Shown: piece by piece, positions 24,887 through 32,526 of the stretch | Position numbering within the stretch: position 1 is the stretch's first letter | How the letters are laid out: each line of letters starts with the position of its first letter | DNA from: Mycobacterium sp. 1164985.4 | GTDB lineage: Bacteria; Actinomycetota; Actinomycetes; Mycobacteriales; Mycobacteriaceae | DNA: 64,000 nt | NCBI RefSeq assembly: GCF_001668575.1 | Contig: NZ_LZMD01000093.1 | Span: 46,709-110,708, forward strand | Reading direction: 5' to 3' | Position numbers and translations under genes: made by a program | The notes under the pieces: generated by a model | What the model saw: only the letters and a program-made list of their open reading frames with translations | The model's database searches: none | What the model was told of the DNA's origin: nothing

Positions 24887-27169
24887 GTGCTGCAACGAAT
24901 CGCGCAGCTGGCCATAGCGGCGCCGCGGCGCATCATCGCGATAGCCGTCCTCGTGATGGTGGCGTGCGCGGTGTTCGGGATCCCCGTCGCCAAGAACCTC
25001 TCGGCCGGCGGCTTCCAGGATCCGACGTCGGAGTCGGCGGAGGCCACCCGGCTGCTGGTGGACAAGTTCGGCCAGGGCGACATGGAGCTGATCCTGAGCG
25101 TGCACTCCGACGACGGTGCGCAGAGCCCGGCGGCGCGTGCCGTGGGCGAGGAACTCGTCGCCGAACTGCGTGCCGCGCCGTCGGTCGTTGACGTCACCTC
25201 GCTGTGGAACGCGCCGCCGACCGCCGCGCCGGCGCTGGTCAGCGAGGACGGGAAGACCGGGTTGATCGTCGCAGGCATCACCGGCGGTGAGGGCGGTGCG
25301 CAGAAGTATGCGAAGGAGCTCACCGAGCGGCTCGTACACGACCGCGACGGCGTCAGTGTGCGGGCCGGCGGCGAGGCGATGATCTACGTGCAGATCAACG
25401 GGCAGAGCGAGAAAGACCTCCTGAAGATGGAGGCAATCGCGATTCCGCTGTGCTTCCTGGCCCTGGTGTGGGTGTTCGGCGGACTGCTCGCCGCTGCGCT
25501 GCCGCTGGCCATCGGCGGCTGCGCGATCCTCGGTTCGATGGCGGTGCTGCGTGCGGTCACCTACGTCACGGACGTCTCGATCTTCGCGCTCAACCTCTCG
25601 GTGGCCATGGGGCTGGCGCTGGCCATCGACTACACGTTGCTGATCATCAGCAGGTACCGCGACGAGATCGCCGACGGTGCCGACCGCGAGACCGCGCTGG
25701 TGCGCACCATGGCCACCGCGGGACGAACGGTGTTGTTCTCGGCGCTGACGGTCGCGCTGTCGATGGTCGCGATGGTGTTGTTTCCGATGTACTTCCTGAA
25801 GTCGTTCGCATACGCGGGGATCGCGGTGGTGACGTTCGCCGCCGTCGCCGCGATAGTCGTGGCGCCCGCGGCGATCGTGCTGCTCGGCGAGCGGCTCGAC
25901 GCGTTTGATGTGCGTCGCCTCGGCCGCCGCCTGTTCGGCAGGCCGGAGCCGGTGGGCAAGCCCGTGGAGCAGACGTTCTGGTACCGGTGCACGAAAGTTG
26001 TGATGCGCCGGTCGATTCCGATCGCGTTGGTGATCGTCACGCTGCTGCTGGTGCTCGGCGCGCCGTTCCTCAACGCGCGGTGGGGCTTTCCCGACGAGCG
26101 CGTGCTGCCGCAGTCCGCCTCGGCGCGGCAGGTCGGCGACGATCTGCGCGCCAACTTCGCCGTCGACTCGGCCCGCAATGTCGCGGTCGTCATACCGGAC
26201 ACCCAGGGCGTCACGCCCGCGATGGTTGATCGCTACGCCGCCGAACTCTCTCGTGTCGCCGACGTGTCCTCGGTCTCGGCACCCGGGGGCACCTTCGTCG
26301 ACGGCACACCGGTCGGCCCGCCGTCGGCGGCGACGGGCCTCAAGGACGGCAGTGCTTTCCTCACGGTGGCCAGCACCGCGCCTCTGTTCAGCGATGCCTC
26401 CGAGGCGCAGCTCGACCGGCTGCAGGCCGTCGGCACGCCCGGCGATGTTCCGGTGCTGCTGACCGGCACCGCGCAGGTGAACCGCGACAGCGCCTCGGCG
26501 ATCACCACGCGCCTGCCGCTGGTGCTCGGGGTGATCGGGGTCATCACGTTCGTGTTGCTGTTCCTGCTGACCGGAAGCGTCGTGCTGCCGTTGAAGGCGT
26601 TGGTGCTCAACGTCTTATCCCTGACCGCTGCGTTCGGCGCGTTGGTGTGGATCTTCCAGGAGGGTCACCTCGGCGCGCTGGGAACCACGCCCACGGGCAC
26701 CCTGGTGGCGAACATGCCCGTGTTGTTGTTCTGCATTGCGTTCGGGTTGTCGATGGACTACGAGGTCTTCCTGGTTTCGCGGATCCGCGAGTATTGGCTG
26801 CAACTGGGCGACGACGGAACGCTTTCGGCCCGTGAGCGCAACGACGAGAGCGTCGCGCTCGGACTGGCGAAGACCGGCCGCGTCGTGACGGCGGCGGCGC
26901 TGTTGATGTCGATCTCGTTCGCGGCACTGATCGCGGCCGAGGTCGCGTTCATGCGGATGTTCGGTGTCGGGTTGACGCTTGCGATCCTCGCCGACGCGAC
27001 GCTGGTACGGATGGGTCTGGTGCCGGCGTTCATGCATCTGCTCGGGCGGTGGAACTGGTGGGCGCCCAAACCGTTGGCGAAACTGCACGACCGAATCGGT
27101 TTGCGCGAGTCGGGCGAACCCGCGCCCGCAACCGCCGGGAGTCCGACCGAACCGGCGGGGACGCGATGA
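24887..27169 (+). CDS. mmpL13: MMPL-family RND transporter (MmpL13-like), intact
   Basis: The 760-residue transporter has the RND layout: helix 1, a porter loop (about 35-180), helices 2-6, a second porter loop and helices 8-12. The paired Asp-Tyr proton-relay motifs are AIDYTLLIISRYRDE in the first half and SMDYEVFLVSRIREYW in the second. Position matches M. tuberculosis mmpL13, which is split there into mmpL13a/b; here a single open frame is seen. GAGAGGA precedes GTG 24887. It overlaps tetR (ATGA). The substrate is unknown, probably a lipid or drug. Confidence 0.87.
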   Translation: MLQRIAQLAIAAPRRIIAIAVLVMVACAVFGIPVAKNLSAGGFQDPTSESAEATRLLVDKFGQGDMELILSVHSDDGAQSPAARAVGEELVAELRAAPSVVDVTSLWNAPPTAAPALVSEDGKTGLIVAGITGGEGGAQKYAKELTERLVHDRDGVSVRAGGEAMIYVQINGQSEKDLLKMEAIAIPLCFLALVWVFGGLLAAALPLAIGGCAILGSMAVLRAVTYVTDVSIFALNLSVAMGLALAIDYTLLIISRYRDEIADGADRETALVRTMATAGRTVLFSALTVALSMVAMVLFPMYFLKSFAYAGIAVVTFAAVAAIVVAPAAIVLLGERLDAFDVRRLGRRLFGRPEPVGKPVEQTFWYRCTKVVMRRSIPIALVIVTLLLVLGAPFLNARWGFPDERVLPQSASARQVGDDLRANFAVDSARNVAVVIPDTQGVTPAMVDRYAAELSRVADVSSVSAPGGTFVDGTPVGPPSAATGLKDGSAFLTVASTAPLFSDASEAQLDRLQAVGTPGDVPVLLTGTAQVNRDSASAITTRLPLVLGVIGVITFVLLFLLTGSVVLPLKALVLNVLSLTAAFGALVWIFQEGHLGALGTTPTGTLVANMPVLLFCIAFGLSMDYEVFLVSRIREYWLQLGDDGTLSARERNDESVALGLAKTGRVVTAAALLMSISFAALIAAEVAFMRMFGVGLTLAILADATLVRMGLVPAFMHLLGRWNWWAPKPLAKLHDRIGLRESGEPAPATAGSPTEPAGTR

Positions 27170-27843
27170 AACGGCGGCGCGCGCCGCGTGGATCCGGTGA
27201 GCAGCTGCGCGAGGAGATCCTCGACGCGACAACCGACCTGCTGCTCGAGGCCGGCACCGCGAAAGAGGTCTCGATCCGGTCGGTGGCGCAGCGGGTGGGC
27301 GTGACCCCGCCGTCGATCTATCTGCACTTCGCCGATAAGGACGCTCTACTTGACGCGGTGTGCGCGCGGTACTTCGAGAAGCTCGACGAGGAGATGCAGT
27401 CCCTGGCGGCCGGGCAGCCGTCGACGATCGAGGTGCTGCGTGCCCAGGGACTGGCGTACGTCCGGTTCGCGATGAAAACCCCCGAGCTGTACCGCATTGC
27501 GACGATGGGGGAGACCCGGCCGGGAAGCGATGTGGACGTGGCGTTGAACAGCTCGGCGTTCGTGCATCTGCGCGCCGCGGTCGAGGGCCTGATCGAGGAG
27601 GGAATCTATGCGCCGGGTGATCCGACGGCGATGGCGCTGGAGTTGATGACCGTCGCGCACGGGGTGGCCGCGATGCTCATCTCGAAGCCGTACCTACCGT
27701 GGGGTGATGTCGAGGAGTTCGCCGACCGGGTGCTGGCGGCTGTGTGCTTCGGTCAGATCGCCCGAGGCGCCGTCGACCTCGACAGGCCAGCGGAAGCCGT
27801 CGCACAGCTGAAAGGGGCGCTACATGTCGGACACGGTCGATAA
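27166..27843 (+). CDS. TetR-family transcriptional regulator
   Basis: The 225-residue protein has a basic start (MKRRRAPRGSG) and a TetR helix-turn-helix at about residues 36-60 (SIRSVAQRVGVTPPSIYLHF, then ADKDALL). The C-terminal ligand domain resembles TetR_C_25-like domains. It is translationally coupled to mmpL13 and overlaps the methyltransferase gene by 20 bp, so all three are one unit. Autoregulation of the operon is the simplest hypothesis. Confidence 0.88.
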   Translation: MKRRRAPRGSGEQLREEILDATTDLLLEAGTAKEVSIRSVAQRVGVTPPSIYLHFADKDALLDAVCARYFEKLDEEMQSLAAGQPSTIEVLRAQGLAYVRFAMKTPELYRIATMGETRPGSDVDVALNSSAFVHLRAAVEGLIEEGIYAPGDPTAMALELMTVAHGVAAMLISKPYLPWGDVEEFADRVLAAVCFGQIARGAVDLDRPAEAVAQLKGALHVGHGR

Positions 27844-28459
27844 CCCGTTCTTCGCGCGGTTGTGGACGGTGATGTCCACCCACGAAACCGACGCCATCCG
27901 GCAACTCCGGCGAGAGAATCTCGCGGGGCTGTCCGGTCGGGTGCTGGAAGTCGGCGCGGGAACCGGGACGAACTTCGAGTTCTACCCCGACGCCGTGACC
28001 GAGGTGGTGGCCGTCGAGCCCGAGCGCCGTCTGGCCGAACATGCCCAGCGGGCCGCTGCCGCTGCGCCAGTGCCCGTCACCGTCACCAGTGACACCGTGG
28101 AACGGTTCATGGCTTCCGGCAACGAACCGTTCGACGCCGTCGTCTGCTCGCTCGTGCTGTGCTCGATCGAGGACCCGGAGACCGTTCTGCGGCAACTCCA
28201 TTCGCTGATGCGGCCGGGCGGTGAACTTCGCTACCTCGAGCACATCGCCAGCGCAGACGGCCGCGGGCGGCTGCAGCGGATCGCCGACGCGACGGTGTGG
28301 CCGCGGTTGTTCGGCAACTGCCACACGCACCGCCACACCGAGCAGAGCATCGTGAGCGCGGGGTTCGACGTCGCAGGGTCGCGGCGGGAGTGGACGATGC
28401 CGCGGTGGCTGCCGCTGCCCGTATCCGAATTCGCGATCGGCCGCGCGGTCAAGCTCTAG
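27824..28459 (+). CDS. class I SAM-dependent methyltransferase (Rv1147-like)
   Basis: The 211-residue protein has the SAM-binding motif I VLEVGAGTGTNFEFYP (about residues 40-55), the acidic residue at the end of strand 2 (VAVEPERRLAEHA) and the motif FDAVVCSLVLCSIEDP. The pattern LRPGGELRYLEHI fits phosphatidylethanolamine/UbiE-like methyltransferases. It is the third gene of the mmpL13 operon and its position fits Rv1147. A lipid substrate is plausible given the transporter but unproven. It converges on the sirtuin gene with a 4-bp overlap. Confidence 0.82.
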   Translation: MSDTVDNPFFARLWTVMSTHETDAIRQLRRENLAGLSGRVLEVGAGTGTNFEFYPDAVTEVVAVEPERRLAEHAQRAAAAAPVPVTVTSDTVERFMASGNEPFDAVVCSLVLCSIEDPETVLRQLHSLMRPGGELRYLEHIASADGRGRLQRIADATVWPRLFGNCHTHRHTEQSIVSAGFDVAGSRREWTMPRWLPLPVSEFAIGRAVKL

Positions 28460-29169
28460 CCGAGCAGGGCCGGAAGCCGCTGCAGCAGGTTCGGCAGTGC
28501 ATTCGCCGCCGTCTCTCGCACGGAGGCCGTCGCGGAGTCCGACAGCGGTGTGGGTTCCGGATTGACCTCGATGACCGGGATGCCGTTGGCGAGTGCGATC
28601 TCGGGCAGGCCCGCCGCGGGATAGACGATCGACGAGGTGCCGACGACGATCACCAGGTCGGCGCCGCTGACCGCCTCGACGGACCGCTGCCAGGCGTCCT
28701 CCGGCAGCGCCTCGCCGAACCAGACCACATTGGGCCTGATGAGCCCGCCGCATACGCACCGCGGCGGGTCGACGGTCTCCACCGGTTCCGGCATGGCCGG
28801 CAGCTCGCCGGAGTACGTCCCCTGACAGTGGTCGCAGCGGAACTCGAACAGGCTTCCGTGTACGTGGTAGACCTTCTTGCTGCCCGCGCGCTCATGCAGG
28901 TCGTCGACGTTCTGGGTGACGACGTGCACGTCGGCGTAGTCCTGCCAGGCGGCCACCGCCAGGTGCCCGTTGTTCGGTTGCACCCCGCTCATCATGTAGT
29001 GGCGCCACAGATACCACGCCCACACCTTTTCGGGGTGGGCTCGCCACCCCTCCGAACTGGAGATTTCGTAGGGGTCGACCTTCGCCCACAGTCCGGTTTC
29101 GGCGTCGCGGAAGGTCGGCACCCCGCTCTCGGCCGAGATGCCCGCACCGCTGAAGACCGTTAGCTGCAC
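28456..29169 (-). CDS. NAD-dependent protein deacylase, sirtuin (Rv1151c-like)
   Basis: The 237-residue Sir2 enzyme removes acyl groups from lysine using NAD. Motifs are GAGISAESGVPTFRD (8-22), TQNVDDLHERAG, the catalytic His104 in YHVHGS, four zinc cysteines (112, 115, 138, 140) and GTSSIVYPAAGL. Tyr53 and Arg56 in WYLWRHY form the YxxR pair that, in CobB/SIRT5, binds negatively charged acyl chains; desuccinylase or demalonylase activity is expected. GTG 29169 has a leaderless -10 (TAGTTT). It is divergent from the GntR gene. Confidence 0.92.
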   Translation of the reverse strand: MQLTVFSGAGISAESGVPTFRDAETGLWAKVDPYEISSSEGWRAHPEKVWAWYLWRHYMMSGVQPNNGHLAVAAWQDYADVHVVTQNVDDLHERAGSKKVYHVHGSLFEFRCDHCQGTYSGELPAMPEPVETVDPPRCVCGGLIRPNVVWFGEALPEDAWQRSVEAVSGADLVIVVGTSSIVYPAAGLPEIALANGIPVIEVNPEPTPLSDSATASVRETAANALPNLLQRLPALLG

Positions 29170-29175
29170 ATGACC

Positions 29176-29199
29176 AAACTAGCCCGTGTGGGCAATACT
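29176..29199. promoter_or_regulatory. divergent leaderless promoters of the sirtuin and GntR genes
   Basis: On the minus strand TAGTTT (29176-29181) lies 6 nt before GTG 29169. On the plus strand AATACT (29194-29199) lies 6 nt before GTG 29206. The whole control region is 36 bp, so the two promoters probably compete. Confidence 0.45.
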
Positions 29200-29205
29200 G
29201 GGCAC

Positions 29206-29571
29206 GTGGCCAACTTGGGGGATTGGGTACGCATCGACCAGCGCTCTTCCGGCGCCCTGTTCGACCAGCTCAGAACGCAGATCATCGATGGCGTGCGCGA
29301 CGGCAGGCTGCCGCCGGGCACCCGGCTGCCGACAGTGCGCGAGCTGGCGGGTCAGCTCGGTCTCGCGGTGAACACCGTGGCCCGTGCCTATCGCGAGTTG
29401 GAGTCGGCGGGAATTCTCGAAACCCGCGGCCGCTTCGGCACATTCGTCGCCCATAAGGATCCGGCCGACGCCGCGATGGCCACAGCGGCCAACACGTTCG
29501 TGTCGGCGGCCAAGTCGCTTGGAGTGGGCAAAGACGAGGCTCTGCGGTATGTGGAGACGGCGTTCGGATAG
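29206..29571 (+). CDS. GntR-family regulator, YtrA-like (Rv1152-like)
   Basis: The 121-residue protein is a short GntR regulator with almost only a winged helix: GALFDQLRTQIIDGV, LPTVRELAGQLGLAVNTVAR and YRELESAGILETRGRFGTFV. The C-terminal helix pair serves for dimerisation, as in YtrA-type proteins. GTG 29206 was chosen over ATG 29170, which lies directly beside the divergent sirtuin start and would leave no promoter. YtrA regulators commonly respond to cell-wall antibiotics; here the only close partner is the sirtuin gene. Confidence 0.85.
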   Translation: MANLGDWVRIDQRSSGALFDQLRTQIIDGVRDGRLPPGTRLPTVRELAGQLGLAVNTVARAYRELESAGILETRGRFGTFVAHKDPADAAMATAANTFVSAAKSLGVGKDEALRYVETAFG

Positions 29572-29578
29572 CGGATGC

Positions 29579-30430
29579 TCAACCGAATTCGAGGACGGTG
29601 AAGACCGGTCGCACGGAGTCGAGCCACGGGAGCCGCTGAGCGCTCCAGATCAGCGCGTTGAGCACCGTGCCCTGTCCCGGCGGCAACGCCACGTCGTGCA
29701 CCGCGCGGATCCCGGGGATGTCGTTGACGAGGTCGGCGACCTGTGACGGTGTCATGTGGAACGGCATCGGCGGAACGCGGTACCCCAGCGATGGCCGCAA
29801 CAGGCCGCTGCTGATCGCGCGGGCGAACCAGGCCGGCGGCAGTTCGAACATCATCTGGCCGCCGGGGAAGCGGGCCGCGCACTCACGGATCAGGCCGAGC
29901 GCCTCCTCCGGCTGCAGGTACATCAGCAGCCCTTCGGCGGTGATGAACACGCCGTGCTCGGTGTCGACGTGGTCCATCCAGCTGTAGTCCAGCGCCGACA
30001 GGGCCAGCATGCGCACGCGATCCGACGGCGGCAGCAAGCGGCGGCGCAGCTCGATGACGGGTGGCAGATCGACGGTGAGCCAACGAAATTCGTGCCCCAC
30101 CTCGCCGGTGTCGAGCCGGTAGAAGCTGGTCTGGAGGCCCTCGGCGAGCGCCACGACCGTGGCGCGAGGGTGATCGGCGAGGTAGCGCCGTGTCTCGCGG
30201 TCGAAGCCCCGAGCGCGCACCGCCATGTCCTGACGGCGGGACGGCCCGAACTTCGCGAAGTCGAAGTCGATGGAGTCGACGAGCTGAATCGCCATCGGGT
30301 CATCGATCAGTCCGTCCGGGCGGGCGGCCTCCGTCGCTCGCACCTTCAACGTCATCAACGCTGTCTCGGAGACACCGGTCAGCATGGTCGCGTCGGCCCT
30401 GGCGGACGGGGCATTCGGTTTGGAACTCAC
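29579..30430 (-). CDS. omt: PPM1/LCMT-type class I methyltransferase (Omt, Rv1153c-like)
   Basis: The 283-residue protein belongs to the leucine-carboxyl-methyltransferase-like family common in mycobacteria. Features are VSETALMTLKVRATEA near the start, DFDFAKFG, ATVVALAEGLQTSFYRLD (SAM site), VDLPPVIELRRRL and GLLMYL. The end is VFTVLEFG. The substrate is unknown; family members methylate carboxylates or hydroxyls of small metabolites. It is about 40% similar by eye to the protein at 30966-31802. GTG 30430 is supported by a -10-like TAGATT 7 nt upstream. Confidence 0.82.
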   Translation of the reverse strand: MSSKPNAPSARADATMLTGVSETALMTLKVRATEAARPDGLIDDPMAIQLVDSIDFDFAKFGPSRRQDMAVRARGFDRETRRYLADHPRATVVALAEGLQTSFYRLDTGEVGHEFRWLTVDLPPVIELRRRLLPPSDRVRMLALSALDYSWMDHVDTEHGVFITAEGLLMYLQPEEALGLIRECAARFPGGQMMFELPPAWFARAISSGLLRPSLGYRVPPMPFHMTPSQVADLVNDIPGIRAVHDVALPPGQGTVLNALIWSAQRLPWLDSVRPVFTVLEFG

Positions 30431-30437
30431 GAGCTCG

Positions 30438-30443
30438 AATCTA
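30438..30443 (-). promoter_or_regulatory. -10-like hexamer TAGATT, leaderless promoter of omt
   Basis: On the minus strand TAGATT ends 7 nt before GTG 30430. The gap to the upstream DUF1697 stop is only 14 bp, so the promoter lies at that gene's 3' end. Confidence 0.4.
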
Positions 30444-30444
30444 C

Positions 30445-30966
30445 CTAGCGCAGGACCTTGTCCAGCGTTCTCAGGTTTCTGGTGGTAGTCGAAGACTTGT
30501 AGCGCTTCTTACCCATCGTCTTGCCGATGGTGGTGTCCAGCGTCGCGGTCTTGGGCACCTGCCAGTAGATGACCCCGTCACCGCGCTCGATCTTCTCCTG
30601 AGGAGGGGCGTCCTTCGCCAGGTCGGCGAGTTCGTCGAGCACCTGTTCGTCGGTCACGAACGTGACATAGGAGTGGTGGTCGGGCACCTCGCGCTCGAAC
30701 GGATAGGCGCGCGAGATGGCCGCCACCGTGTCGATCGGATAGGCCAGCACCCAGGCGTCGTAACCGAAGGAGTCGCGCAGCGCCTTCTCGGCCTTCTTCC
30801 GCACCGCGTCGACGCCTGAACCACTGTCGAAGAGCACGTTGCCGCTGGCGAGAATGGTTCGCACCGAACGAAATCCGGCGTCTTCGAGAGCCTTCGCGAC
30901 GTCGGCCATCTTGAGGTTGACGCCGCCGACGTTGACGCCGCGCAGGAAGGCGGCATAGCGCGTCAT
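30445..30966 (-). CDS. DUF1697 family protein
   Basis: The 173-residue protein shows the DUF1697 hallmarks: FLRGVNVGGVNLKMADV at the start, ILASGNVLFDS, then YWQVP and the C-terminal GKKRYKSSTTTRNLRTL. The family is widespread in bacteria and its biochemical function is unknown. The start overlaps the upstream methyltransferase stop (ATGA), so both are cotranslated. ATG 30966 was chosen because the family begins within three residues of RYAAFLRG. Confidence 0.85.
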   Translation of the reverse strand: MTRYAAFLRGVNVGGVNLKMADVAKALEDAGFRSVRTILASGNVLFDSGSGVDAVRKKAEKALRDSFGYDAWVLAYPIDTVAAISRAYPFEREVPDHHSYVTFVTDEQVLDELADLAKDAPPQEKIERGDGVIYWQVPKTATLDTTIGKTMGKKRYKSSTTTRNLRTLDKVLR

Positions 30967-31802
30967 CAGCCGAACTCCAGCAGAGTGTGGCTGGGCCGGC
31001 CGTGGCGCAGGAAGCCGATGCGGTCCCACGCATCCGATGCCAGCACCTTATAAGCGCCCCGCCCAGGCGGCAGGGGGACATCGTGGGCCGCGTGCACACC
31101 CGGGATGCACCCGGCAAGTTTCACGGCCTCGTCCGGGCTGAGCCCGAAGGGCATGGGCGGGGTGACGTAGCGATCGGAGAGTTTGAGCTTGCCGCGCACG
31201 GTGCGCCGGCTGAACCAGGGCGGGACGGAGTCGAACATCAACCGCCCGCCGGGGAAGCGCGCCGCGCAGTCGCGGATCAGGCCCAGCGCGACATCGGGAT
31301 CGAGATACATCAGCAGCCCCTCGGTGGTGATGAAGACGCCGTTCGACGCGTCAACGCGGTCCATCCAGCTGAGGTCCAACGCCGATTGTGCCAGCGCAAC
31401 GATCCGATCCTCGTATGGCAACAGCTGCTCGCGCAAGGCGATGACGGGCGGCAGATCGACGGAGTACCACGTCAATTCGTCGGTGACGCCGTGTCGCTGC
31501 AGTCGCCAGAAACTGGTCTGCAAGCCTTCGGCGAGTGCGACCACTGATGCCTTCGGATGCTCGGTCAGGTACTCCCGTGTGGCGGTGTCGAAAGCGAGGG
31601 CGCGCAGCGCATGTGCCTGTTTGGGTTTGCCGAACTTGCCGTAGTCGTAGTCGATCGTGTCCAGCAGCGTGACGGCCCACGGGTCGCGGATGACGCCGTC
31701 GGATCGCTTGGCCTCGGTTGCGCGGTAGTACAGCGTCCACAGTGCGGTCGCCGATACGCCCTCGAGAACGCTGCCGTCGATTCGCGATGCCGGACCGGTC
31801 AC
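30966..31802 (-). CDS. PPM1/LCMT-type class I methyltransferase, second copy
   Basis: The 278-residue paralogue of the omt product has the same landmarks: VSATALWTLYYRATEA, DYDYGKFGKPKQ, ASVVALAEGLQTSFWRL, VDLPPVIALREQLLP and TTEGLLMYLDPD. It ends SHTLLEFG. GTG 31802 was chosen because TACCAT lies 6 nt upstream as a leaderless -10. The alternative ATG 31844 would overlap the divergent F420 gene. Two copies around a DUF1697 gene suggest duplication followed by insertion or a three-gene cassette. Confidence 0.82.
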   Translation of the reverse strand: MTGPASRIDGSVLEGVSATALWTLYYRATEAKRSDGVIRDPWAVTLLDTIDYDYGKFGKPKQAHALRALAFDTATREYLTEHPKASVVALAEGLQTSFWRLQRHGVTDELTWYSVDLPPVIALREQLLPYEDRIVALAQSALDLSWMDRVDASNGVFITTEGLLMYLDPDVALGLIRDCAARFPGGRLMFDSVPPWFSRRTVRGKLKLSDRYVTPPMPFGLSPDEAVKLAGCIPGVHAAHDVPLPPGRGAYKVLASDAWDRIGFLRHGRPSHTLLEFG

Positions 31803-31808
31803 ATCTCG

Positions 31809-31826
31809 ATGGTAGAGACGTAGGCT
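31809..31826. promoter_or_regulatory. divergent leaderless promoters, methyltransferase and F420 genes
   Basis: On the minus strand TACCAT (31809-31814) lies 6 nt before GTG 31802. On the plus strand TAGGCT (31821-31826) lies 6 nt before ATG 31833. The two starts are only 30 bp apart. Confidence 0.45.
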
Positions 31827-31832
31827 CTTGGC

Positions 31833-32276
31833 ATGGGACGCCATGTGTTCGACGATAAGCTTCTCGCACTGATCGGCGGAAACTCGCTGGGCGTCCTGGC
31901 GACCCTGAAGCGCGACGGGCGCCCGCAACTGTCGAACGTGTCGTACTACTTCGACCCGCGCGCGCTGACCATCCAGGTGTCGATCACCGAACCGCGGGCG
32001 AAGACCCGCAACCTGCGGCGTGACCCGCGCGCGTCGCTTCACGTCAGCTCGGACGACGGCTGGTCCTATGCCGTCGCCGAGGGGGACGCGATCCTCACGC
32101 CGCCTGCCGCGAGGCGCGATGACGACACCGTGGAGGCGCTGATCGCGTTGTACCGCAACATCGCCGGTGAGCATCCCGACTGGGACGACTACCGGCGCGC
32201 GATGGTCGACGACCGCCGGGTGCTGATGACGTTGCCGATCAGCCACGTTTACGGCATGCCGCCCGGCAAGCGCTGA
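31833..32276 (+). CDS. PPOX-class F420-dependent protein (Rv1155-like)
   Basis: The 147-residue split-beta-barrel protein matches M. tuberculosis Rv1155 in length and position. Motifs are LGVLATLKRDGRPQLSNVSY near the start, SITEPRAKTRNLRRDPRASL (cofactor phosphate binding) and ISHVYGMPPGKR at the end. Rv1155 binds the deazaflavin F420, and an F420-linked oxidoreductase activity is expected. The pathway for F420 is served by FbiC at 51160. The leaderless -10 supports this ATG. Confidence 0.9.
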   Translation: MGRHVFDDKLLALIGGNSLGVLATLKRDGRPQLSNVSYYFDPRALTIQVSITEPRAKTRNLRRDPRASLHVSSDDGWSYAVAEGDAILTPPAARRDDDTVEALIALYRNIAGEHPDWDDYRRAMVDDRRVLMTLPISHVYGMPPGKR

Positions 32277-32307
32277 AAAGCAGGCGACGGCCGGCGGATC
32301 GAGGGGC

Positions 32308-32313
32308 TAGGCT
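32308..32313 (+). promoter_or_regulatory. -10-like hexamer TAGGCT, leaderless promoter
   Basis: TAGGCT ends 6 nt before ATG 32320, in nearly the same context as the promoter at 31821 (TAGGCTC then CATGG). Confidence 0.4.
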
Positions 32314-32319
32314 CCGGTC

Positions 32320-32487
32320 ATGGCTGAAGAACCGGAAGACGACACCAAGCGCAAGTTCCGGGAAGCGCTGGAGCGCAAGAAGGCCAAGGCGGCCGGCGGC
32401 GGCGATCATAAGGACGGCGGAGCCAAGCAACCTCGGGTGCACGGCCCGGTCGAGCATCGCCGGGAGTTCCGGCGCAAGAGCGGCTGA
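32320..32487 (+). CDS. small basic DUF5302-like protein
   Basis: The 55-residue protein reads MAEEPEDDTKRKFREALERK at the start and ends EHRREFRRKSG. It is highly charged, helical and Lys/Arg-rich, with a short Gly linker. Similar small proteins (DUF5302) occur in most mycobacteria next to the Rv1155 homologue. Its function is unknown. It has no ribosome-binding site but has a leaderless -10. Codon use is like its neighbours. Confidence 0.72.
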   Translation: MAEEPEDDTKRKFREALERKKAKAAGGGDHKDGGAKQPRVHGPVEHRREFRRKSG

Positions 32488-32526
32488 CCCGCCGGACGAC
32501 GATCAAGCGGCGAGGAGTTCGGCCGG

